Below are positions 62,257 through 64,000 of a stretch of 64,000 bases of DNA, piece by piece (position 1 is the stretch's first letter; each line of letters starts with the position of its first letter). Source of the stretch: Lysinibacillus piscis. Lineage in GTDB: Bacteria > Bacillota > Bacilli > Bacillales_A > Planococcaceae. The stretch is taken from contig NZ_BRZA01000002.1 in the NCBI RefSeq assembly GCF_026012395.1, positions 992,001 through 1,056,000 on the forward strand, given 5' to 3'. The notes below the pieces were generated by a model. The model did no database searches, was not told the origin of the DNA, and saw only the letters and a program-made list of their open reading frames with translations. A program made the translations under genes and the position numbers.

Positions 62257-63461
62257 TCGCTTCTCCCTTCTGGAAACAATTGATATACACGTTCCATTAT
62301 TTGCTCTATAAATGTTTGAAAAGTCGTTTCCTCAAATAACTCAAAATAGAAATCTTCCTCATTTGGATATTTAAAATTTGGAATCTGTGCTTCATTAGCA
62401 TCAGGTAACAGCTCCCAATAAGCCCACCAATTATCAATACAGGCTTGCTCAATATGTGGCAAATACCCTTTAATTTCAGTTTCGCTCAATACTTGCTTGC
62501 CATCTCGCCCATTTACAGCCACTACAAATCCAGCATATAGTCGTCCATCAAGTTCAATTCGAAACCAAATATCTACACCTGATTGAATATCCTTTTTATA
62601 TAGGTAGCTAATCCCTGGATAGGTAGAATTTTTGACATCATAGTATGTGTCTAATTTACGATATTGTTTTTGTGCATAATCATAGTCATTGTTTAATTTT
62701 TCACATTGTATACGTTGCTCTAGCTCTTTAAATAAACGATGCAATAAGTTAATTTTCGCCTTTTTCACACCTTGCTCAATTCGATAGGCACTTTTCATTG
62801 TGGTAGCTGAAGCAGTTAATACCTGTTGAATATCCATCTCTTGCTCATCCTCCACTTGCTCTGTAAATTGACGAATCGCTCCAAGTAATTGCCGTAAAAT
62901 TTCACAAATTGACGCTAGCTTCATTGTCTGACTATATGTGACACATTGCAATAGCCAGTGCACAATATGTTGCGCAAAAGAAATGGTCGTAATGCACTTT
63001 TCCTCTTGACTACTCACTTTTGACGGAGCATCCCCAAAACGAGTAAGGTAATAAACATTCGCATGTTGAGCAATTTTCACATAATCCGCACATTGATTTT
63101 CTTGGTCACCTGCAAAGATTTTGACCTCAATGGGAATAACATAATGCGGTGTTGTAATCACGAGGTCCACCCGTCGATTGTTGGCAATTACATATTCCCT
63201 GTAAACAGCGGCTTGCTGAAGCTCTGACACAGGTATATTCATGTTTAACACATGTTCAACAAATAGTGCTAAATAGACACCTCCCTGATAATGACTACCC
63301 TTTGGATTTAATAATTCGTATAGGATTCGACAAATCGCTACTTCATTTGTAGCGATATTGGTGATAGTAAAAATATTAAAATAGCCACCTGTCTTTTGCT
63401 TCATAAGTCTATGCTTGTCTTGTATTTGTACAACGTCATGAATAAGTTGCTCTATATTCAT
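62253..63461 (-). CDS. PD-(D/E)XK nuclease superfamily protein (PDDEXK_4)
   Basis: 402 residues. N-terminal nuclease core: ICRILYELLNPKGSHYQGG, then RRVDLVITTPHYVIPIEVKI (Asp ... Glu-x-Lys) and FAGDQENQCADYVKIA, the PDDEXK_4 pattern. A helical central part and a beta-rich C-terminal part (IELDGRLYAGFVVAVNGRD) follow. Substrate and role unknown; relatives occur near phage-defence or restriction genes, but no other defence gene is seen here. Ribosome binding site GAGGTGA before the ATG. Overlaps the downstream aldehyde dehydrogenase gene by 4 bases. Confidence 0.8.
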   Translation of the reverse strand: MNIEQLIHDVVQIQDKHRLMKQKTGGYFNIFTITNIATNEVAICRILYELLNPKGSHYQGGVYLALFVEHVLNMNIPVSELQQAAVYREYVIANNRRVDLVITTPHYVIPIEVKIFAGDQENQCADYVKIAQHANVYYLTRFGDAPSKVSSQEEKCITTISFAQHIVHWLLQCVTYSQTMKLASICEILRQLLGAIRQFTEQVEDEQEMDIQQVLTASATTMKSAYRIEQGVKKAKINLLHRLFKELEQRIQCEKLNNDYDYAQKQYRKLDTYYDVKNSTYPGISYLYKKDIQSGVDIWFRIELDGRLYAGFVVAVNGRDGKQVLSETEIKGYLPHIEQACIDNWWAYWELLPDANEAQIPNFKYPNEEDFYFELFEETTFQTFIEQIMERVYQLFPEGRSE

Positions 63462-63485
63462 AGCATCACCTCGTTACCATTCAAT

Positions 63486-63527
63486 CAAAAAATGCCCCAA
63501 AAGAGTTTGTCTCTTTTAGAGCATTTT
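63486..63527 (-). terminator. Terminator after the edge gene
   Basis: AAAATGC..AAAAGAG / CTCTTTT..GCATTTTTT hairpin on the minus strand, between the edge gene and the nuclease gene. Confidence 0.8.
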
Positions 63528-63547
63528 CGCAAGAAGAAAACAATCCA

Positions 63548-64000
63548 TTATTCCTCATACTTGATTTCTAATTTTTTCGGAATTTCAGGAATATCATGAG
63601 ATTTTACATCTTCATCCTTCAAAGCTAGTACATAAGCTGGATATCGCGTGCCTACATCAAAAGCAATTTCCATACTCTCCATTCGATTATTCATTTGACT
63701 ACGTGCCAATAGACCATTGCTTGATAAATCCACGGCTAAAATATGCTCAATGGTTTCTTGCAACATCGCTCGATCCTTTGCCTTTAATGGCATATGCTCG
63801 GCCAATAGAAATGGTAAAATGGTTGTCTTTAAATAGCCTTGTGCTTCAATCAAGCAAGAAAATTCATTTAATTTATCCGCATATAAGCGCAATTGTTGCT
63901 TTTCTTTGACACGTTGCTGATTCAATACTTGCACTTTTTGCTCAATACCCATTAAACGCTTTTTCAACAAGCCCATTAAATAGCTTTGAATGACATGAAC
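63548..64000 (-). CDS. Hypothetical protein, cut by window edge
   Basis: The frame is open to base 64000. The first in-window ATG (63976) lacks a ribosome binding site and is preceded by sense codons, so the true start is probably outside. Visible part: basic, coiled-coil-like stretch (KKRLMGIEQKVQVLNQQRVKEKQQ), a helical middle (PFLLAEHMPLKAKDRAMLQETIEHILA) and an acidic end. No family recognised. Confidence 0.5.
   Translation of the reverse strand, partial: VHVIQSYLMGLLKKRLMGIEQKVQVLNQQRVKEKQQLRLYADKLNEFSCLIEAQGYLKTTILPFLLAEHMPLKAKDRAMLQETIEHILAVDLSSNGLLARSQMNNRMESMEIAFDVGTRYPAYVLALKDEDVKSHDIPEIPKKLEIKYEE

Noticed and set aside
62253-63461. PD-(D/E)XK gene as part of a phage-defence island
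   Set aside because: No methylase, helicase or other defence gene is seen nearby; neighbours are metabolic or unknown.

Overview
The window is chromosomal DNA of a low-GC, endospore-forming Gram-positive of the Lysinibacillus / Bacillaceae-Planococcaceae type. The signs are Bacillus-style strong ribosome binding sites with frequent TTG and GTG starts, a GerA-type germinant receptor operon, two S-layer-homology (SLH) proteins, a YpmR-YpmS-MsrA-MsrB / DegV / hemolysin III / DHFR gene order recalling Bacillus, a SigV-RsiV pair, YozE, YfkAB and BmrCD homologues. The genus is inferred from gene content, not tested. No tRNA, rRNA, CRISPR array or intact insertion sequence was seen.

Layout. 1-6.6 kb: tail of a MATE pump, a membrane-anchored Xre regulator, then a cell-wall group (CAP-domain protein, CobW GTPase, S41 protease, amidase, polysaccharide deacetylase). 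6.6-11.6 kb: decayed DNA with a cupin fragment, a large HK-REC-HK hybrid kinase, and a small MarR operon flanked by two copies of a terminator-like repeat. 11.6-20 kb: deoD, yozE, a chemoreceptor, a DUF2975 protein, a diguanylate cyclase sharing the hybrid kinase's sensor layout, and the ypmR-ypmS-msrA-msrB operon. 20-31.6 kb: degV, hemolysin III, TmrB-like ATPase, acetyltransferase, second chemoreceptor, dfrA, esterase, a broken vanZ, a purine-efflux-type MFS gene behind a guanine-class riboswitch, signal peptidase I, an LCP protein and two unlisted small ORFs.

31.8-45.4 kb: a BmrC/BmrD-type heterodimeric ABC exporter behind a leader-peptide attenuator, a crcB pair, an ABM/MFS/BASS operon, SLH proteins, a flavin reductase, a coiled-coil protein, a YjjG-type phosphatase and the radical-SAM YfkAB protein, with a run of dispersed structured repeats at 42-44 kb. 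45.5-56.5 kb: luciferase-like monooxygenase, TauE permease, sigV-rsiV, a gerAB-AA-AC operon, a homodimeric-type ABC exporter and a TerC gene under a yybP-ykoY manganese riboswitch. 56.5-60 kb: a strikingly AT-rich islet with a lactococcin-972-like bacteriocin and its ABC/DUF1430 partner proteins. 60-64 kb: ferritin, a frameshifted DUF6366 gene, an aldehyde dehydrogenase overlapping a PD-(D/E)XK nuclease gene, and a gene cut by the window edge.

The most interesting points are RNA-level controls: the probable ribosome-stalling attenuator of the BmrCD exporter (18-codon leader whose last codons can pair with the terminator's 5' arm), a guanine-class riboswitch wired as an ON switch for an efflux pump, and the manganese riboswitch of terC; and the cysteine-containing variant of the lactococcin 972 family. 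Several families of short structured repeats recur within the window. Promoter, terminator and RNA folding calls were made by eye.
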